From contig JADRCO010000066.1 in assembly GCA_021464525.1 (NCBI GenBank), positions 1-59,450 of the forward strand: a stretch of 59,450 bases of DNA, given 5' to 3'. The notes below the pieces were generated by a model. That model did no database searches. It was not told where the DNA came from and saw only the letters and a list, made by a program, of their open reading frames with translations. The first letter of the stretch is position 1, and every line of letters begins with the position of its first letter. Position numbers and translations under genes: made by a program. The stretch is from Rhizophagus sp. LPA8_4_AMF (taxonomy: Eukaryota; Glomeromycota; Glomeromycetes; Glomerales; Glomeraceae). This document shows, in pieces, positions 13,106 through 25,366 of this stretch.

Positions 13106-14307
13106 CCGTCTATCCGATCTATTTAAACTTATCAGATTGTCATTATGATATTCGATCGTAATATATCAAATTAAATAATCAATCCATTATATGTATTATT
13201 GAACGGGGGAGTAACTAAAAAAAAGGAGATGGAATAAATCAATTTGTTACAATAATTTAGGAAAACTGCTGATAAAACCGCTAGAATTGCTAATCTACAT
13301 CGGTCACAGGGCCTTCATCGATTGGTGAAAATGGCCACTACGTGACCCATTTTCGTCCAATCATTCCGTCCCGTTACCACCTCCAATAAAAATCTGATGT
13401 GTTTGATCATATAACGTCATAAGCTTTATCGCTTTATCTCACTTTCTATAAATTGCCCACTTTATAAGCTTTATTTAAACTTTTCCAATAAATTTTTCAT
13501 TTACATCATATTTTATTACTTCACTTTATTATCAATTATGTATAATCATACGATTCCTAATAAAATATCGGTCTATAAAATGACCCATTTAGCTGAACGA
13601 TAATACGAATGATTGACTGTTGAAATCACTTTAACCGTGATTTTCAAATATTAAATGAATAGATAACTTATAAAGAGACTCCAATTCCAATCACATTGTA
13701 TTCTTAATTTGACGTTAGGTTAAAGGAGAGATTAGGAATTAGGGAAATGGATTAAATAAGACGAATGGACAAATGAGATAAAGAAAATAAAAATGTCTTA
13801 TTGTGAATTTTATATCGATAAAAATAAAAAATCCGATTGAATCGGTTGTTTTGTAATTTATATGAATAAAACTGCGAGTTCCCAGTAACCCCAAGACCCC
13901 GCATATTAAATCCACGTGATCAAAATGCATTACTATAAGCTAGTGTAGTGGCGTATTCTTACGTTATGCAGAAAAACGGCGAGTTGTATTTAAGCCCTGT
14001 TTAGCCTGCATAAGCCGCATGCACCGCATGCATGTATTGAGTCTTTCATAAGATACTCCTATCTAAAAAAAAACTGACGAATAACTAGATCATATTTAAC
14101 ATTCTAAATAACTTAAAAAGTAAAAATGAATAATGTTGTATTGTATGCATGAATTATTAATTCAATTTTTTTTTTAATAACTTTATCCGAATTAAAAATA
14201 TATGCATAATACATCTGATTGATTGATTTATTTAGTTAAAAATTCCTTAATTGATATTAGCTTAATGTTTCTTAGAATCATAATGTCCTTACAAATCATA
14301 GAACGCT
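13106..14307. other. Gene-free spacer
   Basis: I see no gene. The minus-strand frame at 13739-13930 starts at an ATG but is hydrophobic, of simple composition and without a domain. The short repeat GCCGCATGCACCGCATGCATG occurs near 14012 (two GCCGCATG/ACCGCATG units). Confidence 0.4.
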
Positions 14308-15858
14308 TTAAGAAAGCAATTCATAACATACCCCACTATTTTTTAACACACTAACATACTCGCTGTGTTTACATAATTTTTTAAAACTATAAATTTCTAA
14401 TTTCTTTAAACTCTTTTTACAGCCTTTCAAAAAACCCTCTAGAGCCATGGCACTAAAAGGAATTTCGATCCAATGTCCAATCTTTAATACCTTAAGAGTA
14501 CAAGGTAATAATCGTCCCAAATCTTCCAAAGATTCATCCCAATTACTATGTTCATTACAAAAAAAACTAAGTACTTCCAATTGTTTACAACCGTCCCAAA
14601 TCGAAAATAAATCTTCGCTATTTAATCTACGTAATTTTAGGTAATTAAGTTTGGTACAATGTTCAGATATACAATTAATTAACTTTTGTCTTTTTAGTAA
14701 TGATTCATTATCATTACTACCATCCCTTATCCAAAATATATCTAAATATTTAAGAGAGGACGAAGAAGATCTTAATATAGTTAATAAGAATTCTAAATTT
14801 TCACAAAATTTACACGTTTCATAAGTAAATTCTACCAAATTTGAACATTGTTTCATTGCATCACATAATAATGAACAATTTAAGCATGATGCAACTTTTA
14901 GTATTCTTAAATTCTGAGATAATTTGGTTAAAGAGTTCATCGACTTTTGAGAAATACTCTCAAAATTAATGTTTTTAAATGATATATCGCTTAATGTTGA
15001 AATAATATTTGGGATATCTAATTTTGATAAGATTGGTTCATAATACACCGGTTCGGCCAGATATTCTAAATCCAATGAACGTAATTTAGTTTGTGAATTT
15101 AATAGCATTTCTAATGAATCTCCTAGTTCACTTTGATAACCTTGACAAACATTGTTAACTCTTATATGAGTTATATTTCTTGAAACACGTGATAAAGCAG
15201 ATATTAATTCATAAACCTTAATTGTTTCATATGTTTTATAGACCTTAAGTGAAGCGGATGTTGAATTAAATGTAAAAGATTTAATATTATTAAAATAATA
15301 ATTATTTTCATCTTTTAATAGTGTTATCATATAATCCATCATCTTACAAGGTGATACCGTTAATGATCGTATTTTATTCGAATTACTACATAATAATTTC
15401 ATTAACTCTTCAAGTATTAATTCAGCTTCTATTGAATTTTTTTGTTGAATTTTTTTAATATCATATTTTTCTTGAAAATTTCTTCTTTTATTATTTTTTT
15501 TGTTTTTTAATTCATTAACCAAATGATATATACATATATCGAATCTAACTGAATCGATGACTAAATCTTTTAAAAATTCGTAATAAGCGAACATCGGTTT
15601 CTTATTAAACGTGATTAAGTTTACTCCCGATTCTTCTAATCTCTTAGTCGATTTTTCATTTAAACATGTTAAATATGTTTTTAATATCGATCTGAATTTT
15701 TCATGAGACATATTATATGAGAACGGATGTTCCCATAATTTTTGAACCATTATTCTACACCAAAATCTATTTATTAATAGACATGAATGTAAATCTGCTC
15801 GTGCTTCAAGATAACTAAATATGTGGGTCCAAGTTTCGGTTGATAATTGAGATGCCAT
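14308..15858 (-). CDS. F-box / leucine-rich-repeat protein
   Basis: Single-exon frame of 516 residues. Residues about 5-47 match an F-box (LSTETWTHIFSYLE, then LHSCLLINRFWCRIMVQKLW), the segment that binds Skp1 in SCF ubiquitin ligases. From about residue 160 on there are repeated leucine-rich segments (IRSLTVSPC, LRSLDLEYL, LRILKVASC, LKYLDIFWI, LEVLSFFC, LKVLKIGHW, LKKLEIYSF) expected to form a curved substrate-binding domain. A Lys/Asn-rich linker lies near residues 116-140. The start follows a pyrimidine-rich leader on the minus strand, and no upstream in-frame ATG competes closely. Such F-box/LRR genes are a large, divergent family in mycorrhizal fungi. The target is unknown. Confidence 0.82.
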   Translation of the reverse strand: MASQLSTETWTHIFSYLEARADLHSCLLINRFWCRIMVQKLWEHPFSYNMSHEKFRSILKTYLTCLNEKSTKRLEESGVNLITFNKKPMFAYYEFLKDLVIDSVRFDICIYHLVNELKNKKNNKRRNFQEKYDIKKIQQKNSIEAELILEELMKLLCSNSNKIRSLTVSPCKMMDYMITLLKDENNYYFNNIKSFTFNSTSASLKVYKTYETIKVYELISALSRVSRNITHIRVNNVCQGYQSELGDSLEMLLNSQTKLRSLDLEYLAEPVYYEPILSKLDIPNIISTLSDISFKNINFESISQKSMNSLTKLSQNLRILKVASCLNCSLLCDAMKQCSNLVEFTYETCKFCENLEFLLTILRSSSSSLKYLDIFWIRDGSNDNESLLKRQKLINCISEHCTKLNYLKLRRLNSEDLFSIWDGCKQLEVLSFFCNEHSNWDESLEDLGRLLPCTLKVLKIGHWIEIPFSAMALEGFLKGCKKSLKKLEIYSFKKLCKHSEYVSVLKNSGVCYELLS

Positions 15859-18602
15859 ATTTTTTTTTCTCGTTAACTTTTGAAAGAAAGGAGAGGAAAA
15901 AAAAAAAGATGGATGGAAAATAGAAAAAAATGGTGAATTTTATCCTTTTTTTTAAAAAAAAAAAATAAAAAAAAAAAAGAATAAAAGGAAGACTATTTAA
16001 TATCGTTAATGAAACAAAGAAAAACGAGTTCTTATTTATGGAAAAATATTATTCGGTCAAACCCGGAATTAAAATGTATCATGTTGTGTTTGCTAAAAAA
16101 AAAAGGCATGAGATTTAAAAGATTTATAAGGATATATATTATCGCATAAGTTCTTACTTATTTTACCTCATTCCATTGTTAAATGGATCGTCAAATTTTT
16201 TGGATTATTTAGTAATATACTAAATATGAATTTTTAATTCAAAATTTGCCAAATTACTATAATATAATTACAATATAATAAAGGTTTTGTGGCTTGACGA
16301 AAATCATGTGGCAGTGCAATAAAAAAATCAATAAACGCAAATTTGCAAACAAAAAAAAAAATTTTATCAAAACCGATAAGTGTATTCATGTTTTTATGAA
16401 AATAAATTATTTTATCCAATAAAATTTGTTATTTCTCCATAAGTATGTTTAAAATTTGTTATTGAATAGTCAATATACAAACAAAATACCCAAAAACTAC
16501 GTAATATATTTTATCTTATATTGAATCAAACAAATTAAAAATCTGTAATTTTTAATTATTCCGTAAATAACGTAAATAACGATAAAGATAATATTGTTTG
16601 ATAAAAATAAGATAAAAATCTTCATCTTATTAATTAAATATTTATAATAAACATGTAAAATGATGATGTATGACGAGATTAAATTCTTTCTTCTCCCCGC
16701 ATATACAATTTACGCGTATCACATACATATCAGAACTTTATCTGTTATGTTTATCGTTTATCCGGATAAAAAATTACGGTATTTATCCGAATCTTTCCAT
16801 TTTGGACAAATCCAAAAACAACTATAAACAATAAGTAACAATAACTAAATTAACCAATAAAATCATTGTAAAAATATTAGTCAACACTAACAAAGAATCA
16901 AAAGATATATTGTAAATGAGACAAAGAAAATTATTGTTGTTTGGAGTCCAGGAATAAATTATGGCTCAGCCAAAAAAAAAAAAATTTAACATCAGTCCGT
17001 TTTTGCATAATGTACACATGTGCATAATGCCAGGTCATAGTTTCGCCTGGTATTATCCGTATTATCCAATAAAAGAAATGACTTACATCACTATACATAG
17101 ATCTTCTAGGTCCATCACTCCAACTTTGGAACTTGCCGCAGTGAATTATTCGATGTTGGATCAACAAGATACCATTGTACCACCACAATATATTAAAAGC
17201 TTTATAAAACAAAAGTCATTTTTTTTTATTCAATTTCTAGATATGTATAAATAATATTCAAAATTCCTCCTTCAGTTGAACTCTTATCTGAATCTATGAA
17301 TAATATCGAATAACGTTAACCAGTAATCATATCCTCCTCATCTCACCACCAATATCGTATAATAAATAGTTACTGGATGGGGGGATAGAGATATCGGTCT
17401 TCGACCGAATACCCCCATCCAATAACTGAGTTATAGTTCGGTCATTAGGAATACTGCGGTGACCAATAGGAATTAATGCTACTAATACTGATTTCATAAA
17501 AATATCGATCAGTAAAATCCCGCATATTCCTAATCGACTGAACAATAATTTATATTACCATGCAATTGTAAAGTTTTTCCATTTCCGAGATCAAATTTTA
17601 ATAAAGAAAAGCTAAAACTTCGGAAGGTTTGCATATGAAAGGGAAATGTTGAAAGCTTATTAATAATTCATAGCGAATAAGATCGACAAATCACCTTTAA
17701 TTACAAATTCCCTTTTTATTTATTAAAAAAAGGGAATGAAGAAAGGATTGATGTTAGATCTCAATCAGAATATCAAAAATGGATGATATTCTCAAACAAA
17801 ATAGATAAATAATGGCGCTTTCCAAAGAATAGTTGTACAAAAAGTTAAAACAACAGGCTTTTATAATGAACTCGACATAGTTTATATATTCACCTCTTAA
17901 TTAGTCTGAATATAACTCATTACTATTACTAAAATTATCTGTTTTTTAAAAAAATTAGCCTTTTATAAGTTCGTAGAAATAGTAAAAATAGTTGGGCGCC
18001 CCTGAAATTATATATAATAGAATGTACGGATGTAGACATGTAGTACGTTAAAAAAATTTTTTTATGACGTAATAATCTATTATTCACGTATTCACGTGAC
18101 CTTAAATAGGAATCTGATTTGCGATTCCTGGAACACAAGCAATATTTTATTGAAATTACCAGTTATTCCAAAGGTAGATTGTTGGGAAACCCATATGGAC
18201 TCCTTCCTTGTACAATTTTTGTACATATCTGCGTACATATACTTGACCATTTTAATCATCTTTAAAATTAAACTGCTTAAAATCAGATGTACAGCATGTA
18301 AATTTTTCCTTTTGAATTGAAATTTAATTATTTTCCAGGGGAATATATTTATCATTAATAAACTTTGGTTTACAAGAAATTTTTAATAATTTTTACCGTA
18401 CAAGATTTGTCGGCTGAAAGGATTTTATATGATTGGCGAATGGTGGGGTAGTGTAACTATACACATCCGAATTTGCAACCAAATTTGTTTTCTTTGGAAA
18501 CTTTATCGAGTGTACTTGTTCCAGCGATTGTACAAATTATCTCGAGAATTTTATCTTTCTCTAGAGTGACAGTTACTTTCTTTTTTATTTATATACATAA
18601 AT
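15859..18602. other. Gene-poor spacer
   Basis: No gene is firmly supported. A 97-codon frame at 16961-17254 (+, MAQPKKKKFN) starts with ATG but overlaps an equally long antisense frame and shows no domain. A strong GC-containing hairpin is at 17368-17427 and a small GGGCGCCC palindrome near 17994. The last 150 bases are TC-rich, as expected for a leader of the kinase gene. Confidence 0.4.
17368..17427. repeat. 60-bp hairpin with G/C-rich arms
   Basis: AGTTACTGGATGGGGG (17368-17383) pairs with CCCCCATCCAATAACT (17412-17427) at 15 of 16 positions. Inside, TCGGTC and GACCGA pair around a TTC loop. The G-run makes it stand out from its AT-rich surroundings. Confidence 0.75.
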
Positions 18603-19709
18603 ATGGCTTCAGAACTTTCGTTGGTTACTGTAAAACCGAACCGTATTATTGTTCAAAAATCTAGAAAACCTTCAATCAGTACAGATCGTTTGTTCGAATC
18701 TCTTCGGGAGGAACGATATTCTAGTAATCAGAAAGCTGCAAGAGAATTTATTGAACAAACATTAGGTTCCAAATTATCCGGAAATGACTTGCATGAGATT
18801 CTTAAAGACGGTGTTTTATTATGCAGGTATGTTCCCAATAAAATATATATTATAATGATGTTCCATTAATAAGTGACATTAGATCAAAAATTCATTAAAT
18901 AATTAATCTAATAATCATTGTTTTATTTTAATTATTATTCAATTACAATTTTTTAAAAGTTTAATGAATAAATTACAACCACATGTTATACCACAAATTA
19001 GTCGTAAAGATTTACCTTTTGTAAAGGTATGAATTATTTTTATACGAAAAAAAAAAAAAAAGAAAAAATATTTTTGAATTAATTTAATTGATTATTCACA
19101 TTATTTATTTAATTAAGTTTTTTTATTTTATTTTTTTTAATTAATCAAGATGGAAAATATTAGTAATTTTTTGAACGCGGCTCGTAAGGTATATATAAAC
19201 ATATATATATATTAATTCTTTTTATTTTCCGTAAATTTTATTAACCAATTGTATAATTTTTTTTTTTAAAATATTAATATAATTACTTAATCGTTTTTAG
19301 TTTGGGTTACATTCTTCGGATTTGTTTCAAACAGTTGATTTGTTTGAAGGAAAACATATGGAGAGGGTGCGTTTATAATAAATTATTCATTGTATGTTAA
19401 TTTTTAAATATTAAATTCATTATATTAATTATATTAATTCATCCTTTGTTGGAATAAAATTATAGGTGATAGCTACAGTATTAGCAATTGAGCGCGTTGT
19501 TGAAGGGAAATATGTTCGTCGTAATTCTGATGTTTCAATTGAGCAACCAATATTGGATAAATTTAAAGATTTAAACATTAAAGAAAGTGAAAAATCAGAT
19601 TCAATTAAAGTGACAAAGTCGGAAAAAATAAATGTGAGCGAGATATCTAGTAGTAATATCAACAACAATATTAATAATAATAATAATAACAATGATAATA
19701 AAAATAACA

Positions 19710-19744
<35 letters not shown>

Positions 19745-22227
19745 AACATAACCGTAAAAAATAAGAAAACTCCCACTGAATTAGAAAAAACACTTGATAT
19801 CGATCCAAATCCAATAATATTTCCTTCGGACGATAAAAATTCTAGCGCATCAGATTTACAAACATCTGAAGTATCAACAGTAAGTAATGATACCGATAAC
19901 ACACGATCAAACTCCGGTACGACCCTTCAAAAAAAGAAACCTAGTTTACGAAAAAGTATGACAATGGGCCAATTATATGTGGATCAAAAACGAGATGATG
20001 AGGAACTTGAATCTGAATTTGCTGAAGATCTTGCACCCTTACCAATTTCTCCAGCTCCAACAAAATCAGAAAAACCTATTAGTCGAAATAATTCATCGCA
20101 TAAGAAAACTCACGTTCGTTATAAGAGTGATCGTACTTCAGAAATATCATTAAACAAAAATGATAAGATACCTGGTTATGCTGAATATAAGAGACGTGAA
20201 AGTATTAGCGGAATATGTTCTTCCGGAGATTTACCTAGAGAAAAACTGATTTTAAAATATGATGATGAAATAGTTGCGCAATATCAATTAGGTAACTGTA
20301 TAGGGAAAGGACAATTTGGTGCAGTTTACAGAGCATTACATTTAGGGACAGGGCAGATGGTTGCTGTCAAGAGAATTAAATTAGAGGGAAAAATGTCTGA
20401 TGAGATTGAACAACTTATGCATGAAGTTGAACTTTTAAAATCACTTTTTCATCCAAGTGTCGTCAAATACGAAGCATTTATTATGACTGATGATCATATT
20501 AACATTATACTAGAATATGTGGAAAACGGTTCCCTTCTACATACACTTAAATCATTTGGAGCTTTTCCAGAGAAATTGGTTGTTTCTTATGTAGTTAAAA
20601 TATTGGAAGGTTTGGTATACTTACACACGAAGCAAGTTGTACATTGTGATCTTAAAGCAGCAAATATTCTTACAACAAAAAATGGGAATGTTAAATTATC
20701 AGATTTTGGTGTTTCGTTAAATCTTAAAATGATGGAGCAGGTTAGCACTGAAGTTGCAGGTACACCAAATTGGATGGCACCTGAAGTAATTGAACTTAAA
20801 GGAGCGTCAACGGCATCAGATATCTGGTCTTTAGGTTGTACTATTATTGAATTATTAACGGGAAAGCCTCCATATTCAAATCTTCTTGCAATGACAGCTC
20901 TATTTAGAATAGTAGAAGATGAATGTCCTCCTTTGCCAGAAAATATATCTGCTGATCTTACAGATTTCCTTAAACAATGCTTTCATAAGAAGCCTTCAAT
21001 GAGGCCAACGGCTCGAGATTTATTTAAACATAATTGGATTAAAAATAATTGGGCGTTAAAAGAATTGAGAACCCAGGAAAGTTTACCATTTTTACGAAGA
21101 ATAACATCTGATACTAAACTATCTGAGCTTAATCCAAGTCCACTTAGCAACGTTAGTAATATTAATGATAATAACATAGAGAATAGTAATAATGAATCTC
21201 TTACAGAACCGGAATCAACAACTCCAACAACTAGTAGGAAGTCAGTTAGTTCTCCAAATGTTGCTCTTACTCCAACAAAATTAGTAGCAGCAACTCCTAT
21301 GATTCCGCATCGATTTGTAAAGAATTCTTTTGGCAAACGTTAGTAAAAAATTTTTTTATCATATGCATCATTAATTAAAAATTTTAATTGAATATTAACA
21401 TTTTAACTTTCAATCATTTTTAAAATAATTTTTTTCTTTCCTTCTTTTCTTAGCCGTTATATGCAAGATATGTCAAAATACTGTTAAAAAACACGCTGTC
21501 ATGTGTGAAGGTATTTAATTGTTAATAACTATTTTTTATTAATTTATCATCAAACATATAATAACACATTTTTTGTTTTATTCCTAAAAATTAAAAAGAA
21601 TGTAATATGGTATGTCACACAAAATGTTCCCCAAGTGCACCATTTCCATGTCCATTAAATAATCACTTGATAAGATATATTCCGCTTGGAATGGTACGTC
21701 ATTATACTATACACACATCATTTTTCATTTTTTTGAGATATTTTTTAAACAAATGCTAATCTTATAACCCTTTTTTTGAAAATCATAAGATTGATGACCC
21801 ACTTCCAAGGCTAAATAGTATAGGAACATCATCAGATTCAGAAGTTCCGACAATAACGAGTCCAATAAATAGTTTACCAACAACTTTAACACCATCTCCG
21901 CCAAAACGGAGATTTGTTAAAAAAGCCAAAAAAGAAGACTCAATAAATTCACAAATATCAATAGCGGATAGTGTAGATTCATCAGCATCGGCAGCATCAA
22001 GTTCAAATATGGCGGATTCGAGTTGGTATGGTAATAATAGACATTTTAATATAGATAATAACAATAACAATAACAATAACAACAACGGAGGGGGGAGTGG
22101 TAAAGGAAGCGGGAAAGGTAAAACAAAATCAAAAAAGAAAAATGATATTGGATCAAATGGTAACGGTAACGGTAACGGTAATGGTAATGGTAATGGTAAA
22201 AAAGACGATGATTGTGTGATTATGTGA
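18603..22227 (+). CDS. SepH/Cdc7-like protein kinase with CH domain, C1 finger and CaaX box
   Basis: Eight exons: 18603-18826, 18960-19026, 19150-19188, 19301-19366, 19466-21338, 21454-21510, 21599-21693 and 21790-22227. Every joint has GT...AG bases and keeps frame, giving 952 residues. Residues about 17-145 form a calponin-homology domain (AAREFIEQTLG, LHEILKDGVLLC, LMNKLQPH, SNFLNAARKFGL, DLFEGKHMERVIATVLAIER). An Asn/Asp-rich linker follows. The kinase domain spans about 405-660: glycine loop GKGQFGAVY, Lys434 in VAVKRIKL, HCDLKAANIL with Asp527 (Cys replaces the usual Arg), DFG at 545, GTPNWMAPEV. It most resembles Cdc7/SepH kinases of the septation initiation network. The splice at 21338 removes a TAG 2 bases further on and creates a C1 finger, residues 747-793, with exact spacing H-X12-C-X2-C-X10-C-X2-C-X4-H-X2-C-X7-C. 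The tail has Lys-rich and Asn-Gly repeats and ends DDDCVIM, a CaaX prenylation motif. The role is inferred from the kinase class. Confidence 0.9.
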
Positions 22228-22527
22228 TTTTTTGGTTTTAAATTTTTTAAATTTGTTAAAAAAAAAAATTTAATAATTTCTGAATTTAAATTTAGCGTTT
22301 TTTTTTTGTAAAAAGGACTTTTTTTTAAAAAAAATACTTCAATTTAAAAAAATTTTTAATTTTTCAATAATAAAAAAAAATTTATATTTAAAAGTAATTA
22401 TTCCTTAACTCAATGATACAAAAATATTCTTGTGAAATTCTTAATAATTGATATTATTAACAAATTAAACTATAAAATAAAGATATACTATACGTTCTAT
22501 ATATAAAAATTAAAATAATATTGCTAA

Positions 22528-22742
22528 GGTTCATTCACCGCCAATCATTTCACCGACAGGAATCCTAATCCACTTGTGCTAACCTTATTCTAACACTAAT
22601 CCTATTTCCCTTACTTAACCCTTAACTCTAATCTTGTCCATGAGATGATCGTCGGCGAAACATTTATCCGAAATGACCCTGCCGGTAAAATGTTTATCGA
22701 TGAGATAATTGTTGGTGAAATGATTGTCGGTGAATGCGACCC
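22528..22742. mobile_element. MITE-like element with internal subrepeats
   Basis: Terminal inverted repeats: left CATTCACCGCCAATCATTTC (within 22528-22558) and right, read in reverse complement, CATTCACCGACAATCATTTC (within 22710-22742), matching at 19 of 20 and extending with CACC. GCTAA flanks both ends and could be a 5-bp target duplication. Inside are related subrepeats (GTCGGCGAAA, GTTGGTGAAATG, GTCGGTGAATG). No coding capacity, so non-autonomous. Superfamily not assigned. Confidence 0.75.
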
Positions 22743-25366
22743 GCTAATTATTCAATTTTACATATTGTTGTCCGAAGCGTAGCGTAGGACCGTTTACTTC
22801 TAAGCATTTCAAATGCAATGTCGTTCTGTCCCGCATGCTTATATATTTTGTACACGTGATGTAAATAAATTGATTATGCTTCGGACCTGCGTTCCCTAGT
22901 AAGTATTCAAAGAATAAGTATAATTTATTTCACAAACGTAATTCATTAGAAAATTTGAATATTTCGCCCACAACTATAGCGAAAATCGTTATCAAACTTT
23001 CAAAAAGACACGATGGTAAACATATTATCTATCAAATTCGATGGTCAACAACAACTGATGTTTTAATTATTCTTCGGATTAATTAGATGGGAAAAAAGTG
23101 AAGTTGAAAAAATGAATAAAGAAAGAGTCAGACGGTAAGATTTATTAATTATAATGAACTATTCTAAGAATATGTTGGCTTTCGCTTATATGATCTGATT
23201 ATGCACATGATAAATTTCCCTCTTAAAAAGATTACATTTCTAGTATTGAAATCTTCAAATTTTGGTGTCCAACTTGGATCTTTTTTGCTCCTTTTTTTCA
23301 TCAATATAAGATAATTTTCCCGTCATCTATCCAAACTTTTTCACGATTCTCAATTAATTTAGTTGATTATTATCAAAATTAACTGGTAGCTTGTTGCGTA
23401 TAATAATAATAATATTTTTGTAAATTCTAATATATGCTCCTTATAAATAATTTGTTGTACTGGAATTTCTATAGAATTTGAATGATAAAAAATATTTTAT
23501 CCAATTTTAATTATGATCGGTCTTTAAATATTTCCAGTAATACTTCAGTAACTTTTCCAGATTGTAATTTTGCTAGGAGCTATTTATAAATTAATTATTA
23601 AATATATTAAATATAAATAAATTTGTAGACTTTAATAATGATCTAACAATATGTAGTAAATATATTTCAGTTTAATAAATAAAATTTCTTATTCAAATTT
23701 TTAAGACTTTCCTCAGGTTTACCATGAAAATATTATATTTCTTGACTGAGTTATTATCAGTTTTAGGAAACTTAGGCTATTATATGGGATTTTCTTCTTT
23801 ACCCGCTCCTTTTTTTGCCTTTACTTCCTAAACATTATGAATTTGTTATGTATTTCTTATTTTAACGATATGCTGACCACTAATTTTTTGCAAATCTGAT
23901 AACGAGTCCTTTGATCATGCTATATGAATTGGTTTTCTGACTTTAGCACTAGTTGATTGACGTTATTAAATTATCTTTTAAAGGAGAATAATATAATTAT
24001 TTTTCTTATATCTAACACATATATGTTTGACCGAGAACTGAAAGTTCAACAGGCTGACGTAATACTTGGAGGTTGACATGAAACAGGTTGACGTGAGACA
24101 GGTTGACGTGATATTTGGATAGGTTGTCATGTCAAAAAATTTCATATTCATGACTGCTTTTAGATAACTTAATAAAATGAGGATATCGCTTTTACCCTTT
24201 AATGTTTTGGATTTGAATACCTTAGTTTTAATCAAATAATATAAATTAGGTTAAAAAAAAAGAGGAAAATAATCTGATTTTAAAGAAAACAAAAAAAAAA
24301 GAAATACAAGATATTATACTTACGAACATTTTGATAGTAGTTCATAAGCGAACCAATCATTAATATTTGATACCCGTTGATCATTGATATAATATCGGCT
24401 AATTTTGCTAATTTTGCTATTTCATTTGGCTGAAAAGGCTTTTGATTTTTACATTTAAATGACAAGCAGTCTGTTATCGTTAAACCAGTTCTTTATGTTT
24501 ATAACAATAAACAATTATGAAAAGAATAAGCAGAAGGTTTAATTAACAATGATCCAATCAGACATGAATATAACAGTACCAGTACGTTGAATTCTCTGTT
24601 ATCAGTCACGAATAAAGGATCAATCAATACCAAGTATTTCATATAATAACTATCTATTTCTGATCTTCTTTAAGGTTCTCACAACTTTTTGAATAAATTC
24701 TTTAATTTGGGTATCTTTGATATAATTGAAGTTTAATCTTGTATTCAATTAATAAATTATCTTTTTTTCTCTTCGGTGTAACAAAGTGTCTGACAAAAAG
24801 TGGAATATGAGGTGCTGTCACGAGAAGTTCAAAGGTATCAAGTCATTTCTTTTATAATTGGAGGAGAATATTGTAAAGCAATTATCAGCTCTTACTTTAC
24901 TTGTCTTCCTTATCTCCTCTTATCCCGGTCATTTTTCAAAAACTATGGGTATTTTTTTCTATATTGAATAGAAGAAATTTATATTTAATAAATAATGAGT
25001 AGCGACTGGCTGGTTCTGATCCACATATTTCATCTTATTAAAGTAGTTTGTGAAAACCAGTAAGTTTTATGGCGAATCCATATCTTTGTTCTCGTACTTC
25101 TTCTGATAACAACAATGAATTACTCTTATGGTAGATTTTTCTAAATAGCAGCTCCATTGTTTGTAAAATATTTCAATACTTTGTTCATTTTCGTATCGTA
25201 TATAAGCATGTTTATTATTATCATTTTCTTCGCTTGAAGTTTACTTATTTTCTTCTTCTACTTGCTTGCTGATCCATGGCATTAACTTTTAAATATTAGC
25301 TATTATTTAATAATTTAAAAATTATTAGTATTTTTAAACTTATAAAATAGTAAAACAAAACATTAC
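22743..25366. other. Gene-free spacer
   Basis: No supportable gene. AT-rich, with one short tandem array at 24049-24135. The minus-strand frame at 23978-24235 is a translation of that array. Confidence 0.4.
24049..24135. repeat. CAGGTTGACRTGA short tandem array
   Basis: Five imperfect units: CAGGCTGACGTAA, GAGGTTGACATGA, CAGGTTGACGTGA (twice) and a diverged TAGGTTGTCATGT. The two central units are 15 bp apart. Confidence 0.7.

Noticed and set aside
16931..17254. Overlapping frames of 93 and 97 codons on opposite strands
   Set aside because: Neither shows a domain, and mutual overlap makes both likely chance; the + frame does begin with an ATG, so it is mentioned in the spacer entry only.
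19429..19902. 157-codon minus-strand open frame, Ser-rich
   Set aside because: It is the antisense shadow of the Asn/Asp-rich linker of the kinase; the poly-Ser comes from GAT repeats read backwards.
20983..21336. 117-codon minus-strand frame
   Set aside because: Antisense shadow of the kinase C-terminal part, without a domain.
21783..22085. 100-codon minus-strand Leu-rich frame
   Set aside because: Antisense to the last kinase exon; the Leu run is the AAC repeat read in reverse.
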